Numbered from the stretch's first letter, positions 16,866 to 25,871 are shown. The stretch is DNA of 64,000 nucleotides from Winogradskyella ursingii (GCF_013403975.1 NZ_JABFDH010000003.1:372001-436000), one strand, 5' to 3'. Notes: a model not told the origin generated them from the sequence alone. Translations and numbers: made by a program.

Positions 16866-18278
16866 ATGATTTACAAACACATAAAGCAAATTGATACAAG
16901 TAAGGATTTTATTTTACCATGTAGAAAAAATGAACTTGAAAAAGTAAAAACTCTTTTACCGCTATCAAAACCAGATTTTGATGGTGAGTTTTTAAGCTAT
17001 CAATTGCTTTATGGTAAAGACGGCAATAGGATTTATCTCCTAGGTTTAGGAGAAGAAAAACATTCCGCAAGACTTGAAGAAGCCTTCAGAAAACTATGCT
17101 TTGACACAAACAAATATTGGGACAAGACAATACAAGTTTACGCCGAAAACCTGACCGAAGACGAAACCCGAAAAGCAGTTATTGGATTAGAAATGGCTCA
17201 ATATGCCATTGGCGAATTTAAATCGGAAAAAGAAAAACAAAATCAATTTACCGTAACGATTTCATCTTCAAAATCGATAAAAAAGATTATTGATGAAGGT
17301 AGAGAAACAGGCTTAACCATTAATAAAATCAAAGCTTTAGTTGATGCGCCACCAAATATTAAGACACCAGAATTTTTAGGTAAATGGGCTAAAAAATCTG
17401 CAAAAGATGCCAATTACAAAAGCACTGTATTAAAACAAAAAGAACTAGAAAAACAAGGGTTTAAAGCTGTGTTATCCGTTGGAAAAGGTAGCGTTAACAA
17501 ACCTGTGGTTATCATCAATGAATATTATGGCGCATCCAACAAAAAGGTAGACATCTGTTTAGTAGGTAAAGGAATTACGTTTGATTCTGGAGGGCTATCC
17601 ATAAAACCATCCACAAATTTACACTATATGAAAAGTGACATGGGCGGCGCAGCCGTTGTCCTTGGTGCGGTGGAATTAGTGGCTAAACTCAAACTAAATA
17701 TTAATATTGTAGGCATCGTTTGTTCTGCAGAGAATGCCGTTGATGCCAACAGTTACAGACCTGGTGACGTAATCGAATCCTATTCGGGTAAAACCATAGA
17801 AATTATTGATACTGATGCCGAAGGGAGATTGGTATTGGCAGATGGATTAAGCTATGCTGTAAAAAACTTAAAACCTGACTACCTTATAGATTTAGCAACC
17901 TTAACCGGAAGTGTGGTCAGAACGTTAGGTTATGAAGCTGCAGGTATGTTCACACACAATCAAGAAATGGCAAGCATCATGAGTGATATTGGTTATAAAG
18001 TTCATGAACGCGTGTGGCAATTACCAATGTTTGAAGAATATAAAAGCGATTTGCACAGTGATATCGCTGATTTGAGAAACTTTAGCGGAAAACCCTTGAC
18101 TGGAGCTACAAACGCAGCCCAATTTTTAGAATCGTTTACAGAAGAACATAAAAACTGGATGCATCTCGATATTGCAGGTGTTTCCTTCGGAAGTTCACCT
18201 TATGCCAAAATGAAAAGTGCGTCAGGCTACGGTATTCAATTAATTACTGAATTTATTAAGCAAAAAGCGGTTAAATAA
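16866..18278 (+). CDS. pepA: M17 leucyl aminopeptidase
   Basis: A 470-residue cytosolic aminopeptidase of the M17 family, which removes N-terminal residues from peptides using two metal ions. The active-site segment KGITFDSGGLSIKPS supplies metal-binding Lys and Asp residues, and DTDAEGRLVLADGLSYA is the family signature with the metal-binding Asp and Glu and the catalytic Arg. A separate N-terminal domain (about 1-150) is divergent, as is usual. The protein follows the esterase by 3 bp and precedes an ATP-grasp ligase by 95 bp. It may recycle peptides generally; the surrounding peptide-ligase genes make a specialised role possible but not shown. Confidence 0.95.
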   Translation: MIYKHIKQIDTSKDFILPCRKNELEKVKTLLPLSKPDFDGEFLSYQLLYGKDGNRIYLLGLGEEKHSARLEEAFRKLCFDTNKYWDKTIQVYAENLTEDETRKAVIGLEMAQYAIGEFKSEKEKQNQFTVTISSSKSIKKIIDEGRETGLTINKIKALVDAPPNIKTPEFLGKWAKKSAKDANYKSTVLKQKELEKQGFKAVLSVGKGSVNKPVVIINEYYGASNKKVDICLVGKGITFDSGGLSIKPSTNLHYMKSDMGGAAVVLGAVELVAKLKLNINIVGIVCSAENAVDANSYRPGDVIESYSGKTIEIIDTDAEGRLVLADGLSYAVKNLKPDYLIDLATLTGSVVRTLGYEAAGMFTHNQEMASIMSDIGYKVHERVWQLPMFEEYKSDLHSDIADLRNFSGKPLTGATNAAQFLESFTEEHKNWMHLDIAGVSFGSSPYAKMKSASGYGIQLITEFIKQKAVK

Positions 18279-18373
18279 TCTTGAGTTTTGTAAATTGATG
18301 GAACAATACTAAAAGTCTCGATTCGTGCTTCTATAAGTGATGAAGCTCTCTTGACTCAAAAAAACATCCAACA

Positions 18374-19573
18374 ATGTCAAAACAACCACTCAACTTCTTG
18401 TGTATTTCAACCTATTACAAAGGTGTAGAATTCTTAAAAAGCTGTAAGGCTGAAGGTAATAACGTCTTTTTGTTAACCAAGAAAAAGTTAGAACACGAAG
18501 CTTGGCCATGGGAACATATTGATGATGTGTTTTATATTGATGATTGGAACCAAAATGATGTCACTAAAGGCATTGCCTACAAATTTCGAAGTATTAGGTT
18601 TGATCGTTTCGTCGCATTGGATGATTTTGATGTTGAAAAAGTAGCCTCACTTCGAGAACATTTTAGAATGCCAGGAATGGGTAGGACTACTGCCCATTAT
18701 TTTAGAGATAAACTTGCCATGCGTGTCAAAGCAAAAGAAGAAGGAGTGAATGTTCCGGAGTTTACAAATTTGTTTAATGACGCAACCATAAATAATTATA
18801 CAGATAGTGTGAGTGCACCATGGTTAATAAAACCAAGGATGGAAGCTTCGGCAACAGGAATTAAAAAAATAAACAATAAAGACGAATTATGGCGAATAGT
18901 TCACGAGTTGGGAGACGAACGAGATAATTATTTAATTGAAAAATTTGCACCTGGTGACGTATATCATGTAGATGGATTAAATGTAGATGGCAAAGTGGCT
19001 TTTGCGAGAGTCAGTAAATATTTAGATACACCTTTTGAAGTCGCTCATGGAGGTGGTATTTTTAGATCGGCCAGTTCTGAAATTGGCTCAAAGGTTGAAA
19101 AAGGATTGCAAAAAATGAATGCTGATGTGATGAAAGCCTTCGGTATGCAGTTTGGAGCATCACACACAGAATTCATTCAATCTAAAGCTACTGGTGAATT
19201 GTTTTTCTTAGAAACCTCCTCACGTGTAGGAGGTGCCAATTTAGCCGAAATGGTCGAGGCTGCATCGGGTGTCAACCTTTGGCGAGAATGGGCAAAAATC
19301 GAATCGAGTAACCTCAGGAAAAATAAATACAAACTTCCCAAAATTAATAACAAATATGCAGGAATCGTAGTATCACTAAGTCGATTTGAACATCCTGATA
19401 CTTCAAGTTTTACAGATAAGGAAATTGTTTGGAGAATGAACAAATCTTGGCATATTGGTTTAATCGTCGTGTCGGATTCCAGTAAAAGAGTTTTGGAATT
19501 ATTAGATAAATATACTGATCGTATTGGTAAAGAATTTCATGCTAGTTTGCCTGCGCCTGATAAGTCGCTTTAA
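18374..19573 (+). CDS. ATP-grasp carboxylate-amine ligase-like protein
   Basis: A 399-residue soluble ATP-grasp enzyme. The N-terminal preATP-grasp domain (about 1-110) begins LNFLCISTYYKGVEFLKSC. The ATP-binding loop WLIKPRMEASATGIKKI is near residue 153, and the C-terminal metal-binding strand HTEFIQSKATGELFFLETSS with SRVGG near 265-285 provides the Glu residues for magnesium and ATP. The enzyme should activate a carboxylate as an acyl phosphate and join it to an amine or thiol, like carbamoyl-phosphate synthase and amino-acid ligases. The substrate is unknown. It is the third gene of the plus-strand group and faces a minus-strand operon with two more ATP-grasp proteins. Confidence 0.86.
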   Translation: MSKQPLNFLCISTYYKGVEFLKSCKAEGNNVFLLTKKKLEHEAWPWEHIDDVFYIDDWNQNDVTKGIAYKFRSIRFDRFVALDDFDVEKVASLREHFRMPGMGRTTAHYFRDKLAMRVKAKEEGVNVPEFTNLFNDATINNYTDSVSAPWLIKPRMEASATGIKKINNKDELWRIVHELGDERDNYLIEKFAPGDVYHVDGLNVDGKVAFARVSKYLDTPFEVAHGGGIFRSASSEIGSKVEKGLQKMNADVMKAFGMQFGASHTEFIQSKATGELFFLETSSRVGGANLAEMVEAASGVNLWREWAKIESSNLRKNKYKLPKINNKYAGIVVSLSRFEHPDTSSFTDKEIVWRMNKSWHIGLIVVSDSSKRVLELLDKYTDRIGKEFHASLPAPDKSL

Positions 19574-19629
19574 ATACATTTTATTGAAATAGATTTCTAT
19601 ATAATCTAAGACAAATGACTTTAATACCT

Positions 19630-20334
19630 TCAGATTATAATAAAAGTAAGTGCTACAATTATTACTACGAGCTGGATGATAAATAATAGTAAAGCTACAA
19701 TTGCTAGCAGAACTGATTCAATACTACTTCTTTCATATTTAAAAACCCTATAAATCATCCAAGTAATAGCTATATAAACTATGGGATCTAAAATAAGAGG
19801 AAATTTAAAAATAAGGTGGCTAATTACTCCAATAAGAGTGGCATGCCCTATAACAAAAGAACTAACTGCCACATGCTCTAAAAAATTGTATTTTTTATAG
19901 ATTATTCTCAAGGACAATCCTAAAGGGATTACTGATAAAATCCAAAAATACTTTATATATTTTCTAATAAAATAACCAATTGCGTTACCTATTTTTTCTC
20001 CAGCTGATTTTACTTCAATGTTAGTATCAGCAAGTTCCTTAGGAGCTTCTTTAAATACCGTAATTACAATCAAATATATTGTAATAGAAATGATGAGATA
20101 AGATATCGGATTTAAAATCCCCTTTCGTTTACCTTTTACAAATTGATCTATGATTATCCTGGGATCTAAGAATAAGGCTTTTAGATTGAACAAAAATCCC
20201 TTGTCCATATTTGTGACCGTTGAAAATGCACCTTCAATTATTGAATTAATTGTGATTTTTTTCGTGCCGCTATACTCTCCACAATTTGGACAATACTTTT
20301 CATTGTGAATATGACTACATGAAATACAGGTCAT
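19630..20334 (-). CDS. DUF3667 membrane protein with N-terminal zinc ribbon
   Basis: A 234-residue protein of the DUF3667 family. A zinc-ribbon-like N-terminus (C3-x2-C6, then YCPNCGEY) is followed by an amphipathic region (SIIEGAFSTVTNMDKGFLFN, then FLDPRIIIDQFVKGKRKG, the family hallmark) and about four membrane helices near 80-100, 125-140, 155-175 and 205-234. Function is unknown. It begins 37 bp past the end of the permuted ATP-grasp gene on the same strand, so it may be the last gene of that operon, although its type often appears as a stand-alone gene. It ends convergent with the plus-strand ATP-grasp gene. Confidence 0.85.
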   Translation of the reverse strand: MTCISCSHIHNEKYCPNCGEYSGTKKITINSIIEGAFSTVTNMDKGFLFNLKALFLDPRIIIDQFVKGKRKGILNPISYLIISITIYLIVITVFKEAPKELADTNIEVKSAGEKIGNAIGYFIRKYIKYFWILSVIPLGLSLRIIYKKYNFLEHVAVSSFVIGHATLIGVISHLIFKFPLILDPIVYIAITWMIYRVFKYERSSIESVLLAIVALLLFIIQLVVIIVALTFIII

Positions 20335-20371
20335 TCAAAAATTTGTTCAAAAGCAAATATAGAATAAAAGA

Positions 20372-21574
20372 CTATCCCTCAAAAAAACCTGTGCTACCAC
20401 CAACCCAAGTTTTATCCTTATTGTATTTAACACCAACCATTTCACCTTTACTTAAACGCATAAGGTTGTTGACGATTTCGGTTTTATTGGTTTTTGAATT
20501 GTGAAGCATCATCATTCTTATTTCGCACTTTGCAGGTACATCCATAGTTTCTATAACAGGTGCATACGCTACCTTCTCTTGCAGTAAATAATTGGATTTA
20601 TTTGAAACTGCCTCAATCATTTCTTTAGTCACATGAATCTGAACTCCTGCTCCTGCAAATGAATATAAAGGTTTTAAAACGTAATTTTCCAAATCTTCAG
20701 GTATGCTTTCCAATTGATCTAAATAATATGATTTAGGCACATAATCTCCTTTTAATAAAGGCATGGTATATTTACTGATTCTGTAAAACCAGTTTGGGTG
20801 ACCAATCCATTCTGCATCAATTTCATCTTGAAAACTGAATTCTGTTTTAAGATCTGTACGTTGATGTAATTCATCAAAAATTATACGGTTATAGATTTTT
20901 TTTACTTCAACTTTATTGCCTTTTTCGTCAATGTAGAAAAGTGTTCTCCCCTCCTTCTTTAAATCAGTAATGCACAAAACTTTAATTCCTAACTGAGCTG
21001 CTGTTGCGTAAAAGTCTATGGCAGTGTTTTGTTTTTCTGGTTCTATCTCCAGTAAAATCACTTGTTTTGGATCCGTACCTCCTACGATTTCTTGTCGTAG
21101 TAACGCCACATAATCTTTTGGTGTCATCCCGTTAAGATGTTGCGAAAAACTATCTGGTATTGCTTTGCCAAAATGTTCACGATACTTTCTTCCTAATAAT
21201 TCTTGAAAAAAATATAATGAAGGAAACCCTTGTAGTTCAATTAACTTTGGTATTAAATTGCCATTAAGATCTTTACAAATACCAAAATCCAGTTGAATAA
21301 ATTTTGACTGTTCGTCTTCATTTGGGACAATAGTATTTTTATCGAAAAACGCACCGTTAGTAAGCTCCTTAAAATTGGGCTTGTTTATTATTTTCATAAT
21401 GTCGTCGCACGCCTCTACCAATTTGTCTTTTAAAGTTCTAGGAATAAATGCAGGTGTTTCTGCAATCCTAAAGGTTACTTTAAAGTCGTGAGATTTATCG
21501 ATATCCTTTAAGAACTCTATATATTTTTCTTCAGAAAAATTAGAATTATAATCCTTGCGATTTTTTACTATCAT
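20372..21574 (-). CDS. Circularly permuted ATP-grasp ligase-like protein
   Basis: A 400-residue protein that I read as an ATP-grasp enzyme with permuted domain order. The motif normally near the C-terminal end, an Asp followed by a Glu-x-Asn/Gln metal-binding strand, occurs near the start: D96 in IQLDFGI, then KLIELQGFPSLYFFQ (E113, Q115, P118). The ATP-binding lysine and flexible loop that should come first are at the end: YVLKPLYSFAGAGV at 298-311, LLQEKV at 330-335, EIRMMML at 351-357 and NLMRLSKGEMVGV at 370-382. The middle (170-260) looks like a Rossmann-type domain. The Asn is replaced by Gln. It lies 7 bp after the amidotransferase gene, so the two are cotranscribed. A peptide or amide ligase role is inferred. 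Confidence 0.75.
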   Translation of the reverse strand: MIVKNRKDYNSNFSEEKYIEFLKDIDKSHDFKVTFRIAETPAFIPRTLKDKLVEACDDIMKIINKPNFKELTNGAFFDKNTIVPNEDEQSKFIQLDFGICKDLNGNLIPKLIELQGFPSLYFFQELLGRKYREHFGKAIPDSFSQHLNGMTPKDYVALLRQEIVGGTDPKQVILLEIEPEKQNTAIDFYATAAQLGIKVLCITDLKKEGRTLFYIDEKGNKVEVKKIYNRIIFDELHQRTDLKTEFSFQDEIDAEWIGHPNWFYRISKYTMPLLKGDYVPKSYYLDQLESIPEDLENYVLKPLYSFAGAGVQIHVTKEMIEAVSNKSNYLLQEKVAYAPVIETMDVPAKCEIRMMMLHNSKTNKTEIVNNLMRLSKGEMVGVKYNKDKTWVGGSTGFFEG

Positions 21575-21581
21575 TTTTTGA

Positions 21582-22400
21582 TTACGACATTACAGGTTGT
21601 TGAATCATTTTAAGTGCATTTTTAATAAAATTTGGTAAAATGGTATTGTATGTCATTTCTATTTTATCAGGATCATCTACTCGATCCATCATTTCCTCAT
21701 ACTTCTTTTCACCAAAACTGTTAATCACGATTTGTTTGTTTTCTTCGAGCTTAAAGAAGGCTTCCATGCTTATAGGATCTGCTTCTGGGTGAAACTGTGT
21801 GCCCACAAATTCTTCGGAAAAACGAACCGCCATAATAGCACGTTCCAATTCTACATGAGTTCTGATTTTCTCCAGACTCAAAATTTTAGCACCGTGTTTT
21901 TTAAACACCGTTAACCTTGGTTGAATCAACTGCCAATCTCGAGAATCCATAGCGTAAAACGGATCGTTGAGATCTTTTAATAAAATATCATTGTGTCCTT
22001 TTTTGGTTTTATGAACTTTCAAAATCCCAAAAGAGGTGCTTCGTCTTGGTTTTATCTCTCCCAGTTGAAAATAATTACAAATTACTTGAAATGAATAGCA
22101 TATGAAAAACACATGCTTTTTTATCTCATTTTGGGCTTTATTTATATCCCAAAGTTCCTGCATTAAATTTATATATGGTTCTCTCCATATACCTTCCTCT
22201 AATGGACTACCAGGTCCACCACTCGAAATATAAATATCATAAGAACTGTCTGGTATTTCACCTTTTGCTCTTACATCAAAAATTCTATAAGCAATATCTT
22301 CATGAAATGTTTCGACTATCTCTTTAATACAACGCAAACCTTGGTTAGGCACGTTATTGTTCATATCCAAAATTGCTAATTTCAGTTTTTCTTTCATCAT
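21582..22400 (-). CDS. Class I glutamine amidotransferase-like protein
   Basis: A 272-residue protein with the class I glutamine amidotransferase fold. The oxyanion segment SGGPGSPLEEG is at 60-70, the putative nucleophile is C101 in FFICYSFQVICNYF, and the His-Glu pair is H204 and E206 in VGTQFHPEADP. The triad is therefore present, but the usual elbow G-x-C-x-G is changed to F-I-C-Y-S. The enzyme may hydrolyse glutamine or a gamma-glutamyl bond for a neighbouring ligase. A non-catalytic role is possible because of the altered elbow. It sits 13 bp after the GCS2 ligase gene and 7 bp before the permuted ATP-grasp gene. Two Met codons begin the protein; the second (22397) is an equally good start. 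Confidence 0.86.
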   Translation of the reverse strand: MMKEKLKLAILDMNNNVPNQGLRCIKEIVETFHEDIAYRIFDVRAKGEIPDSSYDIYISSGGPGSPLEEGIWREPYINLMQELWDINKAQNEIKKHVFFICYSFQVICNYFQLGEIKPRRSTSFGILKVHKTKKGHNDILLKDLNDPFYAMDSRDWQLIQPRLTVFKKHGAKILSLEKIRTHVELERAIMAVRFSEEFVGTQFHPEADPISMEAFFKLEENKQIVINSFGEKKYEEMMDRVDDPDKIEMTYNTILPNFIKNALKMIQQPVMS

Positions 22401-22413
22401 TAAATTTGTAGGT

Positions 22414-23508
22414 TTATAAATCTAAAGTAGTTTGTTCTATAATATAATCTACTACTTGTTTGAGGTCTTTTGTTTTTTCAAAAACGGCAAGTTGACGATC
22501 TGCGCCAGTACCGTTTTTAAGCATTTGGTTAATATATTCAATTTCTTTTCGTGAGCCTAAATCATCAACAACATCATCAACAAAATCTAAAAGTTCTCCC
22601 ATCAAAAGTCTTGTTTCAACTTCTGCTTCTTTTCCAAAATCTATCATTTTGCCATCAATACCGTAACGACCAGCCCTCCACTTATTCTCATTGATTAAAG
22701 CCCTATGATAATTCATAAAATTAAGATTTTGACTTCTTAACTTGTAAAGTTTTGCCACTATTGCCTGTACGAGAGAGGCGATACCAATAGTTTCGTTTAC
22801 AGTTAATGGCACGTCACAAATTCGGACTTCTAACGTAGGGAAAAAAGGATGAACTCTAATATCCCACCATATTTTCTTTGGATTATCGATACACTTTGTC
22901 TTAACTAATAAATTTACATAATGCTCGTATTGGGCATAATTATCAAACACACCAGGAATTCCTGTTCGAGGAAATTTATCAAATACTTTAGATCTAAATG
23001 ATTTAAAACCTGTGTTTCGACCTTCCCAAAACGGAGAATTTGTAGACAATGCATATAAATGTGGTAAAAAATAACGCATAGCATTTACAAGATGAATTGC
23101 CATCTGTTTGTCCTCCATCCCAACATGAACATGCAACCCAAAAATTAAATTCGATCTCGCGGTATCCTGAAGTTCGTTTACAATTTCATCATAACGTGGA
23201 TTTGGTGTAATAAGTTGTGTTTCCCATTTTGAAAATGGATGTGTTCCTGCAGCACCGATTTTAAAACCTAAATCGTTTGCTATACCAGATACTGTTTTTC
23301 TCAGATTAGTGATCTGTTCTTTAGCGTCTGTTATGTCTTCACAAATATTAGTACCAACTTCTACGACAGCCTGATGCATTTCGGCCTTACATTGTTCACC
23401 CATCACTTTTGCTGCTTCTGCAACAATTCTTTGGTCGTGGGAAATTAATTCGCGTGTTTCAGGATCTATAACTTGATATTCCTCTTCGATGCCTAATGTA
23501 AACTTCAT
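22414..23508 (-). CDS. GCS2-type carboxylate-amine ligase (YbdK-like)
   Basis: A 364-residue ligase of the glutamate-cysteine ligase type 2 family (YbdK/EgtA-like), which forms an amide between the gamma-carboxyl of glutamate, or a similar acid, and an amine. The N-terminal strand KFTLGIEEEYQVIDPET carries the metal-binding Glu residues. Other hallmarks are NLIFGLHVHVGM, FKSFRSKVFDKFPRTGIP and EVRICDVPLTVNETIG. The ATG at 23508 is preferred over a TTG at 23541 because family members begin MKFTLGIEEE. The substrate is not determined by sequence, and true glutathione synthesis is doubtful without gshB nearby. Gene order places it between an ATP-grasp ligase and an amidotransferase, so it probably makes one amide bond of a small product. 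Confidence 0.92.
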   Translation of the reverse strand: MKFTLGIEEEYQVIDPETRELISHDQRIVAEAAKVMGEQCKAEMHQAVVEVGTNICEDITDAKEQITNLRKTVSGIANDLGFKIGAAGTHPFSKWETQLITPNPRYDEIVNELQDTARSNLIFGLHVHVGMEDKQMAIHLVNAMRYFLPHLYALSTNSPFWEGRNTGFKSFRSKVFDKFPRTGIPGVFDNYAQYEHYVNLLVKTKCIDNPKKIWWDIRVHPFFPTLEVRICDVPLTVNETIGIASLVQAIVAKLYKLRSQNLNFMNYHRALINENKWRAGRYGIDGKMIDFGKEAEVETRLLMGELLDFVDDVVDDLGSRKEIEYINQMLKNGTGADRQLAVFEKTKDLKQVVDYIIEQTTLDL

Positions 23509-23568
23509 AGTCGTAGGGTTGATTAAATAAGCCTGACTCAAGATAATAGAATCAAACTTTATTGAATA

Positions 23569-24714
23569 TTATTTTCTAGGTGTTTTAGTTCTAACCGAAG
23601 ACTTTTTAGCTACACTTTTTTTAGTTGGTGCTTTTTTAGCTGTGGTTTTCTTATCAGGGGTTTTACTTGTTGCGGCTTTTTTAACTGGTGCTTTTTTTAT
23701 AGCAGTTGTTTTGGCTGTAGTAGCTTTTTTAGCTGGCGCTTTTTTCGCTACAGCTTTTGGTGCAGACATCTGATCAGTAACAAATGTTCCCCAAGTGAGA
23801 TTCATTTGTCCCTTTTTATATTGTTTTGCTTTTTCAATAGCCATATTAGCAGCATTCTCAACAATCCACTCAAAATTTTCCTGACCTACAGAATTTACAT
23901 CTGCATCTGGAGCTGGATTACAAAAATCAATCGCATAAGGTACTCCGTCTCTCACTGCAAATTCAACTGTATTGAAATCATAGCCTAAGGCTTTGTTTAA
24001 TTTAATGCAATATTTTTCAACTAAATCCAATATTTTTTTATCTACTTCTGGCCCATCGATAACATAACGTAAATGGTGAGGATTACGAGGTTCGTACTGC
24101 ATAATATGAATTTTATCAGTTCCCAAAGCGTAACATCTAAAGTATTCCGTGAATTGAATTTCCTCTTGAAGCATCATCACCAGATTTTCAGTCTCGCCGT
24201 GTTTTTTAAATAAATCTTCTGGGCTATCAACTCGATAAACGTTTTTCCAACCACCACCATCATGTGGTTTCATATAGGCCGGAAAACCTATAGTTTCAAA
24301 CATTTTTTCCCAATTAAATGGGAATTTCATATTTCTAAATGAGTTCTCATCCGTTCCTTCTGGACGATGAGATGTTGGTAAGATAAAAGTTTTTGGTACA
24401 GGAACTCCTATTTTTTCAGCTAAAGCATTATTAAAAAACTTCTCATCTGCACTCCACCAAAATGGGTTGTTTATTACGGCAGTACCTGTAATGGCAGCAT
24501 TTTTTAGATAAGCTCTGTAAAACGGAACGTCTTGAGAAATTCTATCAATTATAACAGCATATTCATCAGATTTTGCTTGTTCAACGGTATCGATAGATAC
24601 AGCTTCTGCAACCATGTCCTTAATGCCTTGTTGTTCTATTTTTTCGTTAACTCTATCAATAAATGCCCATGGAAAGGTATTTTCTTGACCGAATAATATT
24701 CCTATTTTTTTCAT
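23569..24714 (-). CDS. ATP-grasp ligase-like protein with histone-H1-like basic tail
   Basis: A 381-residue protein. Residues 1-315 are an ATP-grasp unit: preATP-grasp region MKKIGILFGQENTFPW, the ATP-binding strand AYMKPHDGGGWKNVYRVDS near 146-164, and the metal-binding segment EFAVRDGVPYAIDFCNPAP at 251-269 (E251, D263, N266). Residues 318-381 form a low-complexity tail of Lys, Ala, Thr and Pro repeats (KKAPAKK, KKAPVKK, KKAPTKK), like bacterial histone-H1-like proteins. Such a tail could bind DNA, RNA or polyphosphate, or be a target of modification; the sequence alone does not say which. It is the second gene of the minus-strand operon, 52 bp after the esterase gene. The start MKKIGILFG at 24714 is clear. 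Confidence 0.85.
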   Translation of the reverse strand: MKKIGILFGQENTFPWAFIDRVNEKIEQQGIKDMVAEAVSIDTVEQAKSDEYAVIIDRISQDVPFYRAYLKNAAITGTAVINNPFWWSADEKFFNNALAEKIGVPVPKTFILPTSHRPEGTDENSFRNMKFPFNWEKMFETIGFPAYMKPHDGGGWKNVYRVDSPEDLFKKHGETENLVMMLQEEIQFTEYFRCYALGTDKIHIMQYEPRNPHHLRYVIDGPEVDKKILDLVEKYCIKLNKALGYDFNTVEFAVRDGVPYAIDFCNPAPDADVNSVGQENFEWIVENAANMAIEKAKQYKKGQMNLTWGTFVTDQMSAPKAVAKKAPAKKATTAKTTAIKKAPVKKAATSKTPDKKTTAKKAPTKKSVAKKSSVRTKTPRK

Positions 24715-24766
24715 TGTTTGTGGTATTTTTTGGTTTAGTTCTATTTGTTAATTAGTTAAATGTAAA

Positions 24767-25471
24767 TTATAGTTTGGACAAATAATGCGGAAACATTTCT
24801 CTCCACAATGGCCAATCGTGTTTTGCCCATTTACGTTCGTCATACCAAAATGGTATATTTTTTTTTGCTAGGATACTTGCCATTTTTTTGTTGGCATCCA
24901 AGCAAATGTCCCACTCACTTGTACCCAGAATAATCTTCATATTCCAAAGTTCTGGATGGTTGGCATCTGGCATGTAATCTACTGGGTTATTAAAGAACAC
25001 GTTATCGTCGTAATAACCGTCCACAAAAGATTTTATATCAAAAGAGCCACTCATACTAAACAAATGGCTTACACGCTCAGGATGTCTAAATGCAAAATTT
25101 GCAGCTTGATAACCTCCAAAACTCGGACCAGCTACTGCTACCTTTTGCAAACCTTTCTCATGCGTTATTTTGTTAACCAGTTCGTTGAGTATAAACTCGT
25201 CATACCACGCATGGTTTTTGGCGCGTTGGGCTGGATGTATTTTTTTATTATACCAACTTAATTCATTAATACTATCAGGACAATAAATTTGCACAATACC
25301 TTGCTCCACAAACCATTTGACGGACTCAACCAATTTCATATCCTTACACTCATTGTGTTTACCCATCGTTGTTGGAAACAAAATAACAGGATAGCCTCTG
25401 TCTCCGAAAACAAGCATCTCTATTTCCTTGCTTAACGTTGGAGAGTACCATTTAAAGTGTTCTTCTTTCAT
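24767..25471 (-). CDS. Esterase family protein (COG4947-like)
   Basis: A 234-residue alpha/beta-hydrolase without a signal peptide. The nucleophile elbow is VAGPSFGGYQAANFA near residue 117 and the candidate catalytic His is in WAKHDWPLWREMFPHYL at the C-terminus. The opening segment PVILFPTTMGKHNECKDM is typical of the small-esterase group I recall as COG4947. It is probably the first gene of the operon that continues with two ATP-grasp proteins, a GCS2 ligase and an amidotransferase, and a -7 box lies about 105 bp upstream. A second esterase opens the convergent plus-strand group. Its substrate is unknown; releasing or acylating the product of the ligases is one inference. Confidence 0.83.
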   Translation of the reverse strand: MKEEHFKWYSPTLSKEIEMLVFGDRGYPVILFPTTMGKHNECKDMKLVESVKWFVEQGIVQIYCPDSINELSWYNKKIHPAQRAKNHAWYDEFILNELVNKITHEKGLQKVAVAGPSFGGYQAANFAFRHPERVSHLFSMSGSFDIKSFVDGYYDDNVFFNNPVDYMPDANHPELWNMKIILGTSEWDICLDANKKMASILAKKNIPFWYDERKWAKHDWPLWREMFPHYLSKL

Positions 25472-25575
25472 TATTAAATCCGTGGTTTTTAGAAAAGTTA
25501 AATATCCATTTTTCGACTTGTTCGATTAATTACAAATCAACTTACAAATATTTAGTTTTTAGTTAGTTAATCATT

Positions 25576-25583
25576 CAAATTTA
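25576..25583 (-). promoter_or_regulatory. Candidate -7 box for the minus-strand ligase operon
   Basis: On the minus strand TAAATTTG (plus strand CAAATTTA) matches TAnnTTTG exactly, about 105 bases before the esterase start. A -33 element is not clear. Confidence 0.4.
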
Positions 25584-25871
25584 AGCGCGCAAAAATACAT
25601 TTTTTGCATAAATAAAATGATATTTTTTTCGATGAAAATTGAAGGATTTAAACTATAAGGCTTTATTGAATCTGTATTAAATATCGGGATTTTAAATGTA
25701 AAAAATTAACATTTAGGGCAGTTTCTTTCAATTTGTATGAATTGAGCAATGATAGGCCTATTTTATTGTGAAATCTGAGATTTTACAGAATTGACAAGTT
25801 ATTAAACAACCAAATATAAAATCTATAAATAAAAAAGACCCAATTACATTCCTATAATTCTACAAAACCCT

